A DNA stretch of 64,000 nucleotides, from NCBI GenBank assembly GCA_013400115.1, contig VXBP01001835.1, positions 1 through 64,000 of the forward strand, written 5' to 3'. This DNA is from Rhinopomastus cyanomelas. Lineage: Eukaryota; Chordata; Aves; Bucerotiformes; Rhinopomastidae. Under the pieces are notes generated by a model. The model ran no database searches. It was not told where the DNA came from and saw nothing but the letters and a program-made list of their open reading frames with translations. A program made the translations under genes and the position numbers. This document shows, one piece after another, positions 50,201 to 61,472 of the stretch; the stretch's first letter is position 1; the number at the start of each line of letters is the position of its first letter.

Positions 50201-53200
50201 GTGACAAGTGAAATAGGTACAGCCATAGCTTTGCTTTTTAATGTAGAGCCTTCCAGAGCTGATGCTTGGCAAGCTTTGCCTTCAACTTCTGTTTTGTTCA
50301 CTCTCTTCAGAAGCGTTTTCCAATTTCCCAGTCCGTTTTTTTGCAGTTGGCAGTGACACTATCCCTCTTGATTTCATAACTTTAGCAGACCTTACTGTGA
50401 TCATCATCATCTTTTGGGTCTCACTGGGCTGTATCTGATTATGGAAAATAAACAACTTTATGGATTTTAATTTATCCCTTGCAATCCCAAATCTATGTGC
50501 TTGATTGTTTGTAGTGTATTCCATTTGAACTGTCTTGCAGTTTTGATTTTTTTACTTACCAGGGTAGGGTTGCACAGACACACTGAGGCCAGCTTTGTGG
50601 GGACCTTTCCCCTGTATTTCTCCAGTGTGAGGTCAGACCGTATTGCAATCTTAGCTAGTGGCTTTTATGGGGTTTTTGGTAACTGTAGTAAGCAAGGGGT
50701 TTGGAGAACAGGTCATGCTATGTGCTTCTGTGCTTCTCAAGTATCGTTTCTTATGAGAGGTTGTCTTAGCAAGTCAAATAGAAAACATTTACAAATTCAT
50801 ACTTCACCTTTCTGTTGAAGTCTTAATGTTTGGTGAATGGAGACTAATGAATCTTCAGCTTCCCATTTCCTTCCCAAAGATGCCTTAGACAACCTGTAGT
50901 TTGGTGGCGATCAGATCTGAACAGGATCACATCAGACTTTTAAGCTGATCCACATGTGACTGACTTTTAGAATGGTTTTGTGGTTTGGAATCTAGCATAA
51001 AACCAAACAAGAAGTTTAAACACCTGCCTCGTCTCCTGTATTTGCATGTTAGAAGGAGGGTGCAGATGTACATACATACACATGGTTTCATCCATTTCAA
51101 GGAATCAATCCTGTTGCTGTGGCAGGGGGATTGGACTAGATGATCTTTCGGGGTCCCTTCCAATCCCTGATGATTCTATGATTCTGTTTTGGGATCCCTT
51201 TCCTGCTGCCCCTCACTGCCTTAGTAGGTGAATACAAGAAGAGGTAAGTATCACTTTTCTGACAAAACCATGTGATGTGTTAACACTGTATTTATACCAG
51301 TGTTTTTTGCTTCCTGTCTACTAGAAAAAGCTCAGGCAAGTGGGTTAATGACATTCATTAATGGTTCATATCAGAACTAACACGAAAACAAGAAATTCTG
51401 AGGGCATTCAGGATTTCTTTTGTCTTGTGAGATTTACTGAGAGGATTGTTGTTGCCATGTGACAGTACAATCCAAAGGGAAATGCACCCTGAGCAGTCTA
51501 ATGAAAATCTTTGTTTTCAATTAAATATAAATATTAAACCTCTAACAGCTATGTGGAGAAAGTATTAGGAAAAAATTTAGAAAACAGCTAACAGCGTTGG
51601 GTTCTGCCTTACTTTCAGCAAAGATTGGCTGTATTTCTTTTTCTCTTTTGCAAATATCGTCCCTCCTAAAATCAGAAAATCAGAAGTCACTGTCCACTTG
51701 TACAGATCATAATTAACCTGCAATGTTCTAACTGTTGGGAAATGATGAGAACTTCTTTTTTATTCTCTTGTGCTTTATTTACAGGACACTACCAACCTTT
51801 TTGAGGCCCATGATGTTGACCTTATAAAAAAGAATGGGCAAAGCTTGGGGATAACAATTGTTGGATATGCTGGCACAAGCGATGGAGGTGAGTTCTATAG
51901 GATTTAGTAAAGCCTAGCACAGGAGCTTCTCAAATACTGTTTATTTGCTGTGGGAATAATGGATTGCACTTATTTCAAGCTATGCTTCATGAAGAAGATA
52001 TGTGGAGAACTTGCTGCAAAGTAGAATTCAGATACAAATTTCTGTAAAGAGTTGTAATTAGCTTAAAAATAATAACCCTACTTGATTGCTGGACTGATTG
52101 CTGGACTGTGAATTGTACATGCTTGTGTTACTGTGCCAGACATTCAACTGCAGCAGACAGTTCCTGTATGCACAGACTCTAACCCAGTCAGGTCCCTTAC
52201 TTTGCCTCTGTGACTGTTTAAATCAGGCAATGCATTTCTGAAGAACTGTTTCAACCCCAGAGTATCAGATGTCACAGAATCACAGAATCATTAGGGATTG
52301 GAAGGGGCCTCAAAAGAGCATCTAGTCCAATCCTCCTCACACAGCAGGATCCCCTAGACCAAGTCACACATCCAGGCGCATTTTAAACATCTCCAGAGAA
52401 GGAGACTCCACAACCCCCCCCGGGCAGCCTGTTCCAGTGCTCTGTCACCCTCACTGTGAAGAAGTTCCTTCTCATATGTATGTGCAACCTGCTCTGTTAC
52501 AGCTTACACCCATTGTCCCTTGTCCTATCACTAGATGACATTGAGCAGAGCCTGGCTCCATCCTCCTGACACCCACCCTTCAAATATTTATGGACATTAA
52601 TGAGGTCACCCCTCAGTCTCCTCCAAGCTAAAGAGACCCAGCTCCCTCAGCCTCTCCTCATAAGGGAGATGCTCTACCTCCCTCATCATCCCTGTTGTCC
52701 TCATATTATAGGAACATTGGAGTATCTGGAAGGGAAGGGTTAGTGGTTCAACTAATAATTGGGGTTGTTTTTACTATTGGGGGGGGTTGCTTAGTTTTTG
52801 CTTCCTTGTTCTGGTTAGAAGTTGGAATTAATAATCAAATCTCAAACAGAACAAAGGACAGCTTTTCTGTTTCCATGTTTCTCTTTTCTTTTTAAAACGA
52901 AAATCTTTTATCATTAAGATTTAAAGCACTAAATTCTTCAGCTGTGAGATGTTCTGATCAAAGTGCTTAAGCACATACTTTACTTCAGCTTAGATTGTCC
53001 CATAGAAATCAAATGCAGCATGGATTTAAGTGATTGTGGTTTAAAGCACTGGTAAGCACCAGGGTGAATCTACAGAGGAGGTGGCCTTTTTGTGAGACAG
53101 TTTAAGGAAAATATTTTAAGGTCAGTGTAGAGGTGGCTGTGTTGGTGCTGATTTTTTTACCATCAGAGATCCTCAGCCAACTTGTGTGAGTGGTAACATG

Positions 53201-56200
53201 CAAACAGTGGTGGTTTAAAGAATCATAACTTTGTGGACAGAAGCAGTGAGTAAAAAAAGCTGTAATTGAAAATCTTAATAAGAAACAAATTAGCTTAATG
53301 TAGTGACTTGTTTTGCTTCCCTCCTCTCCTCCTTCCCCAACAGAACCTTCAGGGATTTTTGTGAAAAACATAATTCCTGGTAGCGCTGCTGACCACAATG
53401 GCCGGATTCATGTCCACGACAAAATCGTTGCTGTGAGTAAAATAATCTGCTTGTATATTGTAGCAAAACTAATCCTTCGTCTAGGTGATCCTGCTCTGGC
53501 AGGGGGATTGGACTAGATGATCTTTCGAGGTCCCTTCCAATCCCTAATGATTCTATGATTCATTGCACGTCACAGTGGTCAAAGAACTGTGCGGTAAAGA
53601 CTTCCTGAAGTTAATTACACCTTCTCCACTTGCAGAGGAAATAATTTGGTGGTTCATGTTTGTTTAGGTAGATGGGTAACAGAAACGAGCTTTGGCTTGC
53701 AGTGGTTAAAACATCGTTTTATATTCAAAGTAGTAAATAGTAGTTAACTATGAAAGAGGCAGGCACTTAGATTAAAACATTTCAGAGTGCAGAATCTTGG
53801 CTTTTGGCCTGCAGTAAAGATCAGCAGCATTAGCTTCTGTTTGAATTGAATGGGATTTGAGGCTTGTTAACATTTTGCAAGATGTGGCACTCTGTTTATG
53901 GTCTGTAATGACTGTGTAGCATTGCATGGATACAATCAAAGTGTTAACAGTCACAATTTAGGTTTAAAAACCCAAGCTTTATGCGTGGAAAAATTAAAAC
54001 CCGCTGTATAACAGCAAATTGAATAATAGCCAACTCTGCATTCTCAGTACAAGCAGAGGATGAATTACACAGTCTTTTTGTTTTAAGAGATAATATTTAT
54101 AGAGAGATGATCTTAAATTACTTTTAAACCGTGGGCTGTGCCAGACCTTCCAAAGCCAACTACTCCTTTGCCGAGAGCTCGCTGCGCTTTGATCTGTGGC
54201 TTTGCAGGAGAAGCCCTATTGATGCCTGCAGTAGCAGTGAGGTGAATGTTTGGCGTGTAAATTAAATCGTCCAAATTAACGGAAGAATTGGGCTGCTCGG
54301 AGTGGATTCTGTGCACGGTTATGTACAGGCTTGTGTGGGGCACATTAGAAATCCATGACAAAACTAGTAGTGATAATGGACTGCTCTTGCTGGGAAGCTT
54401 CATCCACAATCCTCTTCAAACTGTTTTTTGTAATTGTAGGGGGAAATCAGTTCGTACGTGTATCAGATTAGTAAATTCTGTTTTGTGGTTGCCCCATAAA
54501 GGCAGAAGAAATTACTGTTACGTTTCCTTTTAAAAAGCATTTTGAAAATATTATCTAATTAGCAAAATGTAACTGATTTAACGAGATTGTTTTGCAAACA
54601 CTACCATTTTGGGTGAATAAACCTGTAATTTCTGTACCAAATCACCTGGACGTTGCTTACAGTATGTTACTTAGCTTAAGAATATAGTGGGATTACTGTT
54701 ATAGGATGCAATTTTCTTGTTTTAGGTTGATGGAATTAATATACAAGATTACACCAACCAAGAAGTGGTAGAAGCATTGCGTAATACAGGACAGACTGTA
54801 CGCCTTACCGTACTTAGAAGGAAACCTTCCTCTACTCTTTCTTTTGAAAGACTTTCGGATAGAGGTAACCCTGGGTTTGCTGGAGGGGGAGTTACCTTTC
54901 TTTAGCAAATGCTTTTATTTTTTGCTCAGTTTAGAGTTTCCTAATTTAACAACAAGTCCTAGCTTCCACATAGTGCTAGATTTTGTAAGGGTGCACTGTA
55001 GAAAATGAGATACTTAAGGAAAAATGGAAAGAAGCAGAAATAAGGATTCAGGAAAAGGGAAAGTATTAAGGAATTTGGGAAAACAAAGTGCAAAATTGTT
55101 GTGAAGAAAAAAATGAAGCTGTTACAGAGGTGGAGTTACCGCTTCATCTATTTTGTACCGTGATTTTTTTTCCCCCACTTTTCATAGTGCAGCCAATTGT
55201 TCCAACCTTTGTGTCCCCTCGAGCTGTAGGGCCAGAAACTAGCATGGACACTGGGAATGAGGAAAACAAAGAACAGAAGAGTAATCTTCAAAGTGACAGA
55301 ATGCAGAGTCTACATAAAACAGGTGGGTAGGATTTTTTTATTTTTTTGAGTCTTTGGAATTGGCTTCAATCCATTTTCAGTACCTATGGGCTGTTGTGAC
55401 TTACTCCATCTTTAGCTTTTGCTCACAGAATCACAGAACTAGGGGTTAGAAGGGACCTCGAAAGATCATCCACTCCAATCCCCCTGCCACAGCAGCATCA
55501 CCTACAGCAAGTCTCACAGAAACAAACATATCCAGGCAAGTTTTAAATGTCTCCAGAGAAGGAGACTCCACAGCCCCCCTGGGAAGCCCCTTTCAGGGCT
55601 CTGTCACTGTCACTGGGAACAAGTTCCTGCTCACATTGATGTGGAACCTCCTCTGCTCCAGCTCACATCCATTGCCCCTTGTCCTATCATTAGACGACAC
55701 TGAGCAGAGCCTGGCTCCAACCTCCTGACACCCCCCCTTTCCATACTTATCAATATGAATGGGGTCACCCCTCAGTCTCCTTTTTTCCCAAGCTCAAGAG
55801 ACCCAGCTGCCTCAGCCTTTCCTCATCAGGGAGAGGTACCACTCCATCATTTTTGTGGCACTGTGCTGGGCTATCTCAAGCAGTTCTGTGTCCTTCTTGA
55901 ACTGAGCAGCCCAGAATTCTTTTTACTTTCAAATCTCTCTGAAGTGAAGCTCTGTCTTTGGAATCTATCCACCTCACCCTAAGTAGCACTGTCCACAGGT
56001 TTGCCACATCGTGGAGGTCACTGATGGAAGATATAGGTGTCATTTCTGTGAAGATGGGGCTCACCTATGTGCCTTGCTTGTCCTGCTTACAGTGCTCTCG
56101 GTCACTGAAATTCTTGATGTGTCAGGGCATCAGGAAGCCTCACACAGGCCACGTCCACCCCGTGTGAGATTTCCCACTTGGCAATGAACCTCTCCTTGCT

Positions 56201-59200
56201 GCCTGCTGGTTCCAGACCCAACTCATTTACTGTGTGGTACTGATATTGTTGCATACTACTTCTTCCTGTGCTGCGGTTGGAAAGCAGAGTTCCATCTCTA
56301 GACACGGAATCAGAACCAGGACATTAGGTCAAAGCAGGCAAGTGATTTTTAACAGCAAAGACAGTTGGATGTAGGGGCAGATCACAGAAGCGGCCTGCTT
56401 TGCTTTGGGTTTTGGCTGACTTCTGTATCAAGGTTGGAGGCCTTTCCATAAGGCATCTTTCAATTCCCCTACAGATTTCTGGGCTCTTCTACAGGAACTT
56501 CTGGGTGAATTTCTACAGCTTGTGTTAAAGTCAGCATAAATTATCCTTATGCCTTGTGGTTTCTAAGATATGTAGATGTAATAGAGGATTCTAAATTACG
56601 GCTGTCAATGAATAACAATTTTGCTCTGATTCAGGAAGATCTGTCAGTATTAAAGACAACCTGGAAACGAGAGAAATATAGCAGTTCCTATACTCCATTC
56701 TGTTTTACTTTTCTGTCCAAGCCTTGCAACCAGACATCCTTTGTTGTGACTTTTGCATGTTCCCAGAAATGAGAAGCCAAAACAGAGGAGGTGGAGTAGC
56801 TAAGATGTGAGGATATTGATGCATTGTTTTAGCTGTAGGAATGGTGAAGCATATGCCTATTTGTAGTTACAATGGACACGCAGCTTAAGGATTCAGCAGG
56901 AGGATGTATTTAGGGGCATAAGAGCCAGGAAGACTTACTATGACAGAAGCTAGAAAAGAGCAGCACATGCTGTGTGGTGTCACTTATCCAGTCCTTTTTT
57001 TACTGTGGACCTTTCTGTGCATAAGGTATTTTTTTTCCCTACTGAAGCGAACAGTATCTGTAGCCCTGGCCGCTTGTGACTGGGTTATCTTGTGTCACAG
57101 GCTGCAGATGTTTGCCATGATGCAAAGAGAACTTTCTAAGGAATTTGTCACCTAATACCTAGTGCTGTGCAGAGATGCCGTATCAATGCCGGGATCGGTT
57201 TATGCTGGGAACTAAAACTGCTTTTACTTGGCTTGAAGTTAACCAACTTTGTTAGTCTGAGGTGTGTGATCTAGATATGCCGCAGTGACCCCTGTTCTGC
57301 TGAAAATCAGCTTGGATCACACTGTGGGTTTGACCTCTTTCCATAACGGCCCCAGACTGCTTTGATGTGGATCCCCTGCCTCCCCAGCAGTATTCCAAAG
57401 CTCTTAGTTTCAAAAGGAGTTTGTGACTGGTTTGTGTGTGTCTGAGTGGCTCCCCTTCAATTCTAGGATTGTGCAGCTCTCAAAATCCCCTTCCCTGGAG
57501 TTCTCTGAGCTGAAGTGCAGAGGCGCTGGGTCTGGCAAGGACTGCCCTGCCCAGAATCCAGAGCTGCCAGTTGGACCATGCTGATTCCTTTCACAGACAA
57601 TGTGGTGTGTTTGCACTGTGTTCCCCAGGACATCATGTAGCAAGTCTTCTACGAAACTTCTCTGTCTCCGAAGCTCCCCTTACTCTGGAGAATAGAGGTT
57701 GAGGCTAAAAGAGTTGGGGTTGTTCAGCCTGAAAAGTAGAAGGCTCCGGGGAGACATTCTAGCGACCTTCCAATCCGCAGAAGGGGCCTATCAGAAGGCT
57801 GGGAAAAACTGTTCACAAGGACAGGGAACAACAGGATGGCAGATCATGGTTTGAAGCTGGGAAAGAGTAGACTGAGGCTGGATATGAAGAAAAATTGTTT
57901 AATCTGAGGGTGGTGGATACCTGCAATAGGCTGCCCAGAGAGGTAGTGGAGGCTCCATCCCTGGAGCCATTCAAGGTCAGGCTGGATGGGGCTTTGGGCA
58001 ATCTGGTCTGGTGCGAGATGGCCCTGCTCGATGTAGGGGTTGGACTAGATGGCCTTCGGAGGTCCCTTTCAACCCAATACATTCTGTGATTCTGTGATGT
58101 GTTTGCATGCACAGTTTGTTTTGGGATACTACAGTAGAAATGCTGGAGAGCCTGGTTGCAGTTGGATACTGCCCTTGATACCACCTAACAATACTGCTCC
58201 TCCTTGGGCCACAGCACAATGCAATAGCTGCGGCTTTGAAAACCAGCAGCAGTCAATGCAATGGTAAGCAAGTATCACTGCTTGATCAAACTGGGACTTT
58301 TCCTCACTTTACACCACCTTAAGTTACAAGATGCTGCACAAGCTTTGTGCCGCTATAAAACACGTGTATCTCAGTTAAAAAAGTCAAAATACTTAGTTGC
58401 AAATTTTACTCATTGTGAAATACAGCGTATAAAATTTCACCTTGGAACAGAATTTAATGGCCGGGTTTAAATTCCAAGGATAGGTGCTTATTTTGGACCT
58501 GGTGATTGGCACTTCGTTATAATGGTGCTACAGTAAATAGTGTTAGTTTAAGGCTCTGACTAACCTCTGGAAATGCTTTGAGAAGTTTAATGTACAAGGT
58601 GTCTTGTATGAAATATGCATTACTTTCCTTGAAGCCCAGTTGTGTGAAATTCTTATTAAATTGTGTTTCCTGGAGAGATATTAACTAATATTTCTGGCCA
58701 GGCAAAACTGTACTTAAGAAGTTCTCTTACAAAGGCAACATGGTTTAGGTTGCAAATGTGCATGAGACTTGAAAATTTTCTGCTAGCAGGCTAGAGGCAA
58801 TTAACCTAACAGCTGCATCTGCAGGAATGCAGACGGGGCAGAACTGCTTTCTTCTGCTTTGCAGCAGCACTCAAACCACAGATATATGACAATGCTTGTC
58901 AGGTGCTTAGAGATGGCTGCAGAAAACAACCCAACAGTGGGGCAGATAAAGGTGGGACGTTAGTGAAATGTTCTAGAGCACAGAGCCCATCTCTGTGTGC
59001 TAAGTTTGTGACATCAGGAGGAAACTGCAAGGAGAAAATATTCTGATTTTTTTGGCGATGCATCAGTTTTGACTATGGGAAGATGATTTTGACACTGTGC
59101 TTATTTATTCTTGAGGGTTGCTAATTGAAAATGGAAAACTCTAATCAGTTGCAGGCAGAAGGAGACACTAAATGTGCGTCCTAAGCTGTCCCTGGGAAGT

Positions 59201-61472
59201 TCTCCTTTCTGAGGCTTTGCGCATAATAGAAGACATGATGTGTAGCTCAGCTCTTGAGACATCCAGCTGCATGAGAGACTAGAAAGAAACTTCCTATGAG
59301 TTGGCATGTGGAAAAAGCTCTTTGTGGGAAGAGGAAGCATTTAAAGTGAATTAGGTGATCCCCCTGGAATTGAATATATTTAACCCAACTTTTCCACAGT
59401 GGAGGAAGTTACCAAGCAAAGACTTCAAAGCGTGTTTGGAAGAAAGAAAGGGGGGAAACTTCAAATGGAGAAATGCATCAGCACCTGCTCCAAGCAGCTT
59501 GTAGATTTTGGTAACGTGTTTTGGAAGTGACAAAACATTTCTGTATTCAGCCAGCTGAACACGGCTTACAGTTACTGAGCTGAACTCTGAGCTTGACCCT
59601 AAGATTCATTACTCCTAGTGAACCTTAAAATCTCTATTTGTCTGCATAGGGGATTGCAGGTGCATAGATTCTGTGTGTTCACACTATAGCTTTGTAAGAG
59701 CAGAGAAGGATACTGAGGAATTTCTGTCTCAAAGTATTTCTACAAATAGAAGAAGAAGTAGAAAAGTTCATTGATGTTCTTGTTTTGCTACAGTTGGGAA
59801 GTAAAGACAGTGACCAGACAGACCTTAATCAGAGGCTAACAATGACCGGTGATCCCTAGAGACTTCAGTTACATTTCAGTGGGGGTAACGGAAAAACCCC
59901 TTAACTCACAGATGGGTATTTGGGGACATTCTCTCTTCCCTTTCTTTTAAGGAGATAATTTATATCAGACTGAAATATGGGCTATGTTTAAAACCCCAAA
60001 TTTTTATTCTGGGTGGGATTTCTTTTGCTGACAGAAGCATTTATCTGATTTGTTGGAATCTCTGACTATGTATCTTGTCAAGCGTGTAGGTTAAAGATGC
60101 TCTGGATATTTCCAAGTGAAATCTCAATGTGGTTTCTCAGTGTAGATCAGACAGAATTTGCCTATCTGGCACAACAAAGTGAGTAGAAAAGACAGTGATG
60201 AGTTATGTTGTGGTATAAGTTAACTCTTTGCTTTTAGGGAGTGGAAATCTTCAAAGTGACAAACTGCTGTGATGAGGATTGTATTGCAAAGCTCACGTTT
60301 TATCTTTGTGGTCTACAAAGGTGTTGAAAGCAGAGGCAGCTTGACATCCCATTTGTGCTGGCTTTTGCCAGTAGGTAGGCTCTGAGCTTCTCTTAGTGCC
60401 TTCAAAATAACCCCCCGAGATATTTTACTTGCTGGTTTGTCGGCAAAGTGCAAGCTTGTGATTTACATCCTAAATTTCAGTAGGACACGTCAGCAATACT
60501 AAGTGGTCTGTGCCTTGTCTGGACATCTGACAAACTGTCACAGTCCTTTGGAGTGGGGGGAGAACCCCAGTAATTCAGTCCCCAGTTGCTGCTGCTGTCG
60601 CTGCTAGATGGAATTTACTTTAGAGCCTGATTCTTACCAGTTCAACATTGCTTGGGCTTGGAACTTTATATGTGCTCTGAGCTTCTGGATGAGGTCAAAT
60701 GCAGGGCAGCCAGTCATTTTATGCTGTCTAGCTCTGTCAAATTGTCTTACATGAGTGTAATACTGCCTTGGTTGCATAAGTAAGAAAGCTGAAAAGATAG
60801 AAATGTCAAGATAGCCAAGTTCCCACGGAAGACTGGTTTAGAACTGGAGCTTATATTAAAGCTCATGTTACTTACTGACCTAACTAAACTAGACAAGCCT
60901 TTGTACCTGCCAAATGTATAAATAAAGTCCATGAGTGCATTGTGCTGACACAGCCCCTCGATAACAGTGGTGTCTTGTCAGGTGTTTTACTTCTTACGAG
61001 GGTTTGTGGTGGTGGGAGATGCTGCTTCCCCAGAGTGGCAAGCGGTTTTATAGCAACAAATTATGAAGTCATGTGAAGTTTGTTTTGCAGCCTGAAAGAA
61101 TAATTTATTTACAGCACTATGTGGAGCAGGACTCGCATCTCGTCAATGCAAGCGTCACCTCTTCTGCTTCTCCGTGGAATAAATCACGTGTTAGCAGTAG
61201 CTGACATTTTGCATTGTTTTCCCAAGAAAGATATTTATGATTTGCACTGTTTGATAGACTCTGCTTGATGCACTTTTCTTTTGGGGTTGTTCCCTCTAAT
61301 CTTTTCTTTACGCCAAATTGCTATTGGAGCATTTTAGAGGTAAATTTCTGAATGTATGATCTGCTTCTAAGTTTAATATTCACCTTCATATTTAGGCAGA
61401 GCCCCCCTCCCTGCAGCGCACAAGCTGAAAGCCAAGTGGGAAAACCTGCTGGGAACTGAATACAAAGTTATG
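38229..61472 (+). CDS. PATJ: PATJ (INADL), Pals1-associated tight junction protein: first 12 coding exons, 3' part outside window
   Basis: Twelve plus-strand exons join in frame to 535 codons with no stop; the gene runs off the right edge (human is about 1,800 residues with L27 and ten PDZ domains). Domains seen: L27 at about 5-63, PDZ1 at about 132-219 (carboxylate-binding loop GGLGF), PDZ2 at about 246-328 (GSGLGF), PDZ3 at about 364-451 (GQSLGI), then an acidic linker ending KWENLLGTEYKVM before PDZ4. PATJ is a cytoplasmic scaffold at tight junctions; its L27 domain binds PALS1 and so joins the Crumbs complex, and PDZ domains bind C-termini of partners such as claudins and ZO-3 (established knowledge). 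All internal introns are GT-AG. The paralogue MPDZ was considered; the MPENPA start and linker match PATJ. Confidence 0.95.
38331..38497 (+). CDS. PATJ: PATJ exon: L27 domain
   Basis: 167 nt, residues 8-63. It contains QQVLQVLDRLQAKL, a variable loop, then SFNQILTLQQSIKQLKEQ. These are the helices of the L27 domain that heterodimerises with the PALS1 L27N domain. The acceptor is GATGCAG and the donor GTGAGT. It lies only 80 nt from the previous exon. Confidence 0.95.
39874..39956 (-). mobile_element. CR1 LINE, left part of an interrupted copy
   Basis: Starts TGGAATCATCATGACTGGAA and runs to GCTCTAGCT, where a second CR1 has inserted. The element resumes at 40378. The uninterrupted relative at 30613 reads GCTCTAGCTACTTGG across the same point. 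Confidence 0.9.
39957..40377 (+). mobile_element. CR1 insertion(s) nested in another CR1, with one N
   Basis: It begins with a 20-bp direct duplication (CACCACATTCTGGTCTCC twice) and then reverse-transcriptase sequence (KLVDHGFDGWTTKWVRNWL, then GRTQRVVVDGSMSEWRPVTS). After an N at 40125 it jumps to the element's 3' end, ending near 40289. A second short 3' end follows (about 40290-40377, ATGATTCTATGATTCT). TCTAGCT flanks the whole insert at 39950-39956 and 40378-40384. Confidence 0.88.
40378..40560 (-). mobile_element. CR1 LINE, right part of the interrupted copy
   Basis: Resumes TCTAGCTACTTGGTTTTTAA and runs through CAGCCTGTTCCAGTGCC to about 40560, continuing the copy begun at 39874. Confidence 0.9.
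40718..40909 (+). CDS. PATJ: PATJ exon: linker between L27 and PDZ1
   Basis: 192 nt, residues 64-127, phase 0 at both ends. It begins LNYMPPDRSVEFDFTKRGLL and ends NEFNTIIRQMAK, matching the PATJ linker (FDF.RKGLLVF.D...F...I.QMA). The middle is serine/proline-rich and diverged. The acceptor is TTCAACAG and the donor GTAAGG. Confidence 0.93.
42232..42371 (+). CDS. PATJ: PATJ exon: first half of PDZ1
   Basis: 140 nt, residues 128-174 in part. It includes IKIEKPSIGGLGFSVVAL, the beta-A/beta-B part of PDZ1 with the GLGF carboxylate-binding loop, then VFVKEVQPGSVADR. The acceptor is TTTTATTAG and the donor GTGAGA; codon 174 (arginine) is split. Confidence 0.95.
44140..44338 (+). CDS. PATJ: PATJ exon: second half of PDZ1
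   Basis: 199 nt, residues 174-240. It begins DQRLKENDHILAINGTPLDQ and continues through the alpha-B helix HQHAIALLQQATGSLHLVV, then a serine/threonine-rich spacer to PPET. The acceptor is TTGTGAAG, with a weak pyrimidine tract; the donor is GTGAGT. Confidence 0.95.
46038..46166 (+). CDS. PATJ: PATJ exon: first half of PDZ2
   Basis: 129 nt, residues 241-283, phase 0. It encodes WGHVEDVELINDGSGLGFGI and then VVRTIVPGGLADR, nearly identical to mammalian PATJ PDZ2. The GSGLGF loop is intact. The acceptor is ATTGCAG and the donor GTAATT. Confidence 0.96.
46797..47066 (+). mobile_element. CR1 LINE 3' fragment in a PATJ intron
   Basis: Starts AGTGACAGGACAAGGGGGAA and ends GGTTCCTTCCAACCTAAACC with a decayed tail. 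Old copy. Confidence 0.9.
48133..48345 (+). CDS. PATJ: PATJ exon: second half of PDZ2 and spacer
   Basis: 213 nt, residues 284-354. It begins DGRLQTGDHILQIGGTNVQG and includes the alpha-B helix SEQVAQVLRNCG, followed by a proline-rich spacer (TPPAPVSWPV). The acceptor is GTTTGAAG and the donor GTAAGT. Confidence 0.96.
51108..51185 (+). mobile_element. Very short CR1 3' end
   Basis: About 78 bp: GGCAGGGGGATTGGACTAGA, CCCTTCCAATCCCTGATG, ATTCTATGATTCT. Nearly identical to the copies at 53480 and about 40290. Confidence 0.95.
51785..51887 (+). CDS. PATJ: PATJ exon: start of PDZ3
   Basis: 103 nt, residues 355-389 in part. It encodes NLFEAHDVDLIKKNGQSLGI then TIVGYAGTSDG. PDZ3 has the loop QSLGI in place of GLGF, as in mammalian PATJ. 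The acceptor is TATTTACAG and the donor GTGAGT. Confidence 0.95.
52083..52108. repeat. Tandem duplication of TGATTGCTGGAC
   Basis: Two adjacent copies of a 12-bp unit within a PATJ intron. Confidence 0.9.
52271..52703 (-). mobile_element. CR1 LINE fragment in a PATJ intron
   Basis: Starts GTCACAGAATCACAGAATCA, then TTAGGGATTGGAAGGGGCCT, and ends CATCATCCCTGTTGTCCTC. Same young-looking subfamily as 55422 and 63284. Confidence 0.95.
53344..53432 (+). CDS. PATJ: PATJ exon: middle of PDZ3
   Basis: 89 nt, residues 389-418. It encodes PSGIFVKNIIPGSAADHNGR and HVHDKIVA, the beta-C to beta-D part of PDZ3. The acceptor is CCCCAACAG and the donor GTGAGT. Confidence 0.95.
53480..53562 (+). mobile_element. 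Very short CR1 3' end
   Basis: About 83 bp: CTGGCAGGGGGATTGGACTA, CCCTTCCAATCCCTAATG, ATTCTATGATTC. It starts about 48 nt after the donor of the PATJ exon at 53344-53432. Confidence 0.95.
54726..54864 (+). CDS. PATJ: PATJ exon: end of PDZ3
   Basis: 139 nt, residues 419-464 plus one base. It encodes VDGINIQDYTNQEVVEALRN then TVRLTVLRRK, the alpha-B helix and last strand of PDZ3, followed by a serine-rich spacer. The acceptor is TTGTTTTAG and the donor GTAACC. Confidence 0.95.
55188..55322 (+). CDS. PATJ: PATJ exon: acidic linker
   Basis: 135 nt, residues 465-509 in part. It begins QPIVPTFVSPRAV and continues with an acidic, polar stretch containing GNEENKEQKSN. It is poorly conserved, as expected for the linker, but length and frame fit between flanking exons. 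The acceptor is TTTTCATAG and the donor is GTGGGT. Confidence 0.85.
55422..55919 (-). mobile_element. CR1 LINE fragment in a PATJ intron
   Basis: Starts CTCACAGAATCACAGAACTA, then GGACCTCGAAAGATCATCC, and ends GTCCTTCTTGAACTGAGCAG. It begins about 100 nt after the PATJ exon ending at 55322. Confidence 0.95.
55920..61395 (+). other. PATJ: PATJ intron before the pre-PDZ4 exon
   Basis: Largest PATJ intron in the window (55323-61395). After the CR1 at 55422 it holds a weakly coding-like minus-strand patch (about 55880-56305) and a CR1 at 57698; the remainder shows nothing I can identify. Confidence 0.65.
57698..58098 (+). mobile_element. CR1 LINE fragment in a PATJ intron
   Basis: Contains GGTTGTTCAGCCTGAAAAGT, GGCTGCCCAGAGAGGTAGTG, and ends AATACATTCTGTGATTCTGT. 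Confidence 0.93.
61396..61472 (+). CDS. PATJ: PATJ exon: linker before PDZ4 (last exon in window)
   Basis: 77 nt, residues 510-535. It ends LKAKWENLLGTEYKVM, matching the conserved LK.RWENLLG..YEVM segment just before PDZ4. The acceptor is CATATTTAG and the donor GTATGT. Phase 0 at its end. No further PATJ exon is recognisable between here and 64000. Confidence 0.94.

Larger units (their letters stand above)
42372..51784 (+). other. PATJ: PATJ introns between PDZ1 and PDZ3 exons
   Basis: Introns 42372-44139, 44339-46037, 46167-48132 and 48346-51784. Apart from the CR1 pieces at 46797-47066 and 51108-51185, they are AT-rich with nothing recognisable. Confidence 0.7.

Noticed and set aside
49964..50356. 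130-codon plus-strand open frame in a PATJ intron
   Set aside because: Lies within the intron between PDZ2 and PDZ3 exons; no match to PATJ or another family.
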